Source: Epiperipatus broadwayi (Eukaryota > Onychophora > Udeonychophora > Euonychophora > Peripatidae). From it: a stretch of 64,000 bases of DNA. Shown one piece after another: positions 60,879-64,000 of this stretch. Location: NCBI GenBank assembly GCA_028023455.1, contig JAQFVV010000150.1:3042997-3106996 (forward strand). The letters run 5' to 3'. Under the pieces are notes generated by a model, which saw only the letters and a list, made by a program, of their open reading frames with translations, was not told the DNA's origin and searched no databases. The stretch's first letter is position 1. Each line of letters starts with the position of its first letter. A program made the position numbers and the translations under genes.

Positions 60879-61637
60879 GTTTTGGTGAACTGTTTGGGGT
60901 ACTAGGGAAATTTCTCAATGATTCTTCATTATTAAATCTATTCCTCTTGGGTGACCACATATTTGGTGCATTTATTTGATTGGCTTTCCCTTTCCAGTGT
61001 CTGGGATCATTATTGTTTTTTCTCTTACGATAAAATAAGGCATTAACATTTGCCTCATCTTTCCTCCTCTCTGGTGCCCTGATGGATAAATTAGTATTAT
61101 TCATATCCATACTGTTTAACAATTCGGCAACCTGCCCAATATTCTTAGCATTTGCACATATCAGCAATTGCTCTATACGTAAAGGTAAATTCCTTTTAAC
61201 TATTCGGATGATCTCCGTTTCCCTAAAACAATATGTGTTCAATGAACGTAGCTTGGTAACTTGGCGCCTAAAAAACTTTGTAAGTGTTTCCCCGGGTGCA
61301 GATCTATATTTTTCCTGGAAAAGTTGATACAGAATGCCTTCCTGTTTATCTCTGTTCCAAAAATTCCTAACCAATAGAGTCTGGTAATCATCAAATGTGG
61401 ATGGGGTCTGGAATAATGACTCCCACCACATTAAAGCATCACCTTGGAGGTGACTATATGCAATTATAATTTTTTCACTTTCTGACAAACTTCTATTCAC
61501 CATGAAATAAAGCTTTAAGCTTCTCAAATGTTCAATTGGAGCTTCATTATTGAAACCTTTAAAAACCTTCAGTTTCACAAATTGGTTAATAGCATTTATC
61601 TGCGTGTTGGTTACATGGTCTTATTCATTTCTTGTGT

Positions 61638-61759
61638 ACTTATTTGTGGATTCATGAGGAGATGATCAACATCAGCTTGATATTCATCTGGTTGTGCTAC
61701 TTATTTGTGGATTCATGAGGAGATGATCAACATCAGCTTGATATTCATCTGGTTGTGCT
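61638..61759 (-). repeat. 61-bp exact tandem duplication in gag
   Basis: Units 61,638-61,698 and 61,699-61,759 are identical (ACTTATTTGTGGATTCATGA..GGTTGTGCT). Because 61 is not a multiple of three, the duplication shifts the gag frame and produces the stop at 61,684. Confidence 0.97.
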
Positions 61760-62559
61760 TCATCTATATGAAATTCATGGAGGCCATTCACTTCAGGCAT
61801 CATATGAGATTGAAAAGTGGATTCTTCATATGGGTCATTTGCTTCTTGTAAATCACTAAAAGCTACTTTCAAATGTGCCACATCATTGTTCCAATCTTCC
61901 CGGTCATTTTTGATCTTTTTCCTTCCTAATTGTGGTTTCATATGAATTGGTATTTTTGAGTTAATTTGGGACTTATCCCTCGATGTCTGTTGCTTCATGG
62001 CTTCATCTAAACAATCGATTCGACTCTGTGTTTCAGTAGTTCTCTCCATAAGTTTTTCTAACATTGTTTTGCCCAACAGAGCATCTGTTTCCATAGAAGA
62101 TATCTTATGTCCAAGCTGTTGTGAATGATGATTCACAGCTTGCATCGTTTGCTCTTGAGCCCCATTTTCTGCACTTTGTTTAATCTGGAGTTGGCTTAAT
62201 TCCATCTGTATGGCTTCCAAATCTCCTTGAACTTCTTTCTTGTGATTTTCTTGACCCTGCCTCATTTCTTCTTTAGTGGATTCCTGGGCTTGGTGTACCT
62301 CCTTAATATTGTTATCAATTTTGATGGTAATGTTTTCTTTAAACCCAGTAAATTGCTCTTGACACTGCAAGCTCACTACATTTATATTTATTCTCATCTC
62401 TTCTACATTTCATTTTAATTCCATACTACTGTTATGCACTTCATTCATCTCTGAAGATAACTGCTCCATGGCTGTAGAAACTTTCATTTCAATGCCACTA
62501 ATTCTTTTCTTAACCTCCTCATCCAATTTGTCAATATCAGCCTTAGTTACCATGTTGCT

Positions 62560-62721
62560 TATTTCAGCCTTGATTGTATCTATCTGACCACTCATGCTAT
62601 CCATCCGACCATTCATGTCAGCCTTGACTATATCTATCTGACCACTCATGCTATCCATCTGACCATTCATGTCAGCCTTGACTATATCTATCTGACCACT
62701 TATGCTATCCATCCAACCATT
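62560..62721 (-). repeat. Three 54-bp repeats coding for an 18-residue unit
   Basis: Residues 118-171 of the N-terminal gag piece are three units of the form NG(W/Q/R)MDSMSGQIDIVKADM with small changes. The 54-bp period keeps the frame. The heptad-like hydrophobic spacing suggests a coiled-coil rod that changes length by unit gain or loss. Confidence 0.9.
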
Positions 62722-63072
62722 CATATTGCTTATATCAGCCTTGGTTGCCATATTATCCATTCGATCCAATAATGTTTGGAGCATCTGCATCATGGCTCCA
62801 CTATTTTCTGTAACCTGTGTTAGTCCAATTCCAGGTGATTGAGCAGACGGTTCATTAGAGTCTCCTTGAATTTGAGATATCATTTGTTTTTCCTCTTGCA
62901 TTGAGAAAGAATGCTCAGCTCCAACCATTGACCCCCCAGACATATTCATGTCTACTGATCCTACTTGTTCCATATTAGGATCATGCTCAGCTTCATTGCC
63001 ACTAACATCCTGTGGCTTTACATATAATTCCTTACTCATACTTGACAAATATCTCCCACTTCTGAGAAACAT

Positions 63073-63800
63073 ACAAAATAAACTAACACTTTTCTTTAAA
63101 ATATCTACTCTATGGAAAAATTATTTCTTTTTATATAATATTCTATAATATGTCATAGGACCTTCTACCAACTTGTGTCATCTCATGTGATTTTGGTTAC
63201 CTTAAGTATTTTACATATCATTGGTATTAATGCTGGTTTTATATATTTTTCCCTTATCTGCTTCACTTGCCTACTCTTATTAGATTTTTGATCATCTATT
63301 TAGTTTTGGTCTCTATATTTATCAATTCATACCTTCACTCAGACTTATTTGAACTTATTGTTTATTGACTAAATTAACTATACCACTAAGTTGCCACACC
63401 ATTTAATCCATAGGGTTATGTAATTTATAGTTTATTAACTGACTAATTAAAATATGATAAATCAGGTTATACTGAAATTATGGACAATTTCTCATAAATT
63501 CAATTTATGTCACACTAAAAATATACAATAACATATGATAGACCCAACTCTTTTAAGCTCAACACATTGTGTATCACAATATAATAGACAAAACTTTTCA
63601 CATGCAGTGAATCTAAGTATTCAAGCTTACCACATTGCATGCCAAAATGTAACAGACTACCAACTATAATGAATTTAATAATTGGCTATTATGAATGCGA
63701 CATAATTAAGTTTATATATGCCAGTGTACAGGCTTCACTGTTGATGGTGTCAAAAATGTAACAGTATGTAGTTTGTATCTGTGGTGAACTTACATTTTCA
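63073..63800 (-). other. 5' leader of the Gypsy element with diverged repeats
   Basis: About 730 bp between gag and the primer site. Near the right end it carries at least three diverged copies of a motif that resembles the primer-site/LTR junction (63,555-63,590; 63,623-63,660; 63,731-63,770). No frame of note is present. Confidence 0.6.
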
Positions 63801-63803
63801 GGC

Positions 63804-63821
63804 CCAAAACGTTGCGCGCCA
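63804..63821 (-). promoter_or_regulatory. Primer-binding site, tRNA-Lys type
   Basis: The minus strand reads TGGCGCGCAACGTTTTGG starting five bases inside the LTR end. Animal tRNA-Lys sites read TGGCGCCCAACGTGGGGC, so 12 of the first 13 bases agree and the rest is poorer. The TGG start, complementary to CCA, and its position beside the LTR support the assignment. Confidence 0.75.
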
Positions 63822-63826
63822 AAATA

Positions 63827-64000
63827 TGTAACGGACTGTAAAATGTACCAGGAGTCTACAGGGTAAGATATTTAATTAATTGATGCCCCAAATGTTTGGG
63901 TTGCCAAAATATGTAACGGACTGTAAAACCCTTTTAGGATAATATACCCAGAGCCTTCTCTACTTACAGGTCCTATTACTACTCAGGGTTCTAACTCAGT
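63827..64000 (-). repeat. 5' LTR, truncated by the window end
   Basis: 174 bp align base for base with 54,351-54,524 with five differences (T/C, G/A, A/T, G/A, G/A). Both copies contain a second TGTAACGGACTG 85 bp inside the LTR edge. Confidence 0.97.

Larger units (their letters stand above)
60832..63072 (-). pseudogene. gag: Gag polyprotein, broken
   Basis: Three open pieces. The N-terminal piece (63,072-62,410, MFLRSGRYLSS..) has an 18-residue repeat and helical Met/Asp-rich sequence. The second (62,397-61,684) is in the same frame after a TGA at 62,410-62,412 and is Gln/Glu-rich, likely coiled coil (QESTKEEMRQGQENHKKEV). The third (61,578-60,832) is the capsid, in another frame, with the Gypsy gag pattern IIAYSHLQGDALMWWESLF and later LLVRNF, FFRRQVTKLRSL. 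A 61-bp duplication at 61,638-61,759 lies at the second frame break. No CCHC zinc knuckle is present in the C-terminal tail, which is basic instead. The stop is at 60,832. Confidence 0.9.
54351..64000 (-). mobile_element. Ty3/Gypsy LTR retrotransposon, near full length, clipped by the window end
   Basis: In minus-strand sense the order is 5' LTR (only its last 174 bp in the window), tRNA-Lys-type primer site, leader with repeats, gag, protease, reverse transcriptase, RNase H, integrase, polypurine tract and 3' LTR. Integrase after RNase H identifies the Ty3/Gypsy group. If the two LTRs are equal in length, the 5' LTR would end near 65,988 and the element would be about 11.6 kb. The 174 bp of LTR that can be compared differ at five sites (about 3 percent), so the insertion is moderately old. 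Several frame breaks and two exact duplications make the copy non-autonomous. Confidence 0.95.

Overview
The window is about 64 kb of strongly AT-rich nuclear DNA from a eukaryote, most likely an invertebrate animal. I see no host protein-coding gene. There are two ATT microsatellites of 225 and 252 bp, many homopolymer runs, tRNA-derived SINEs, decayed LINEs and Ty3/Gypsy elements, and many palindromic repeats. The species cannot be fixed from sequence alone. Nearly every open frame is short, low in complexity and has no recognisable domain. The only convincing protein matches are to retroelements.

Layout. 1-41 kb is repeat-rich non-coding DNA. It holds two LINE 3'-end remnants on the minus strand (7.0-7.6 kb with a CCHC-like finger; 19.7-20.8 kb), tRNA-derived SINEs (5.3, 13.5, 15.1 and 19.1 kb), the ATT arrays (15.3 and 25.7 kb), several recent tandem duplications and several fold-back palindromes. 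40.1-43.6 kb is a nested site: an integrase fragment lies between long direct repeats, which have themselves received an inverted SINE pair and a 507-bp element bounded by 102-bp direct repeats. 44.46-45.74 kb is a 5'-truncated RTE-like LINE with a GAT-repeat tail. 47.1-48.8 kb is a heavily decayed gag-pol Gypsy remnant. 54.35 kb to beyond the end is one large Ty3/Gypsy element on the minus strand. Its 3' LTR (about 2.16 kb), polypurine tract, gag, protease, reverse transcriptase, RNase H, integrase, tRNA-Lys-type primer site and the first 174 bp of its 5' LTR are all visible. It is dead: it carries in-frame stops, frameshifts and tandem duplications of 61 and 405 bp.

The most interesting signal is a set of dispersed repeats that carry hammerhead self-cleaving ribozyme cores. 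At least two unrelated families do so. Family 1 (1.67, 11.69, 46.46 and 53.03 kb) has a core CUGAUGA - 6-bp stem II - GAAA - minimal stem III - AUA. Family 2 (18.4, 35.5, 37.4, 50.9 and 51.3 kb) has CUGANGA - stem II - GAAAC-UA-GUC with a stem I of two helices. One family-2 insertion (50,797-51,475) is flanked by a perfect 12-bp target-site duplication. It holds two direct hammerhead monomers whose predicted cleavage sites are 451 nt apart, plus a 34-bp inverted 5' extension. This is the architecture expected of a retrozyme or a non-autonomous Penelope-like element. Several copies of both families, and a third candidate at 22.5 kb, are palindromes with the ribozyme or half of it at the apex.
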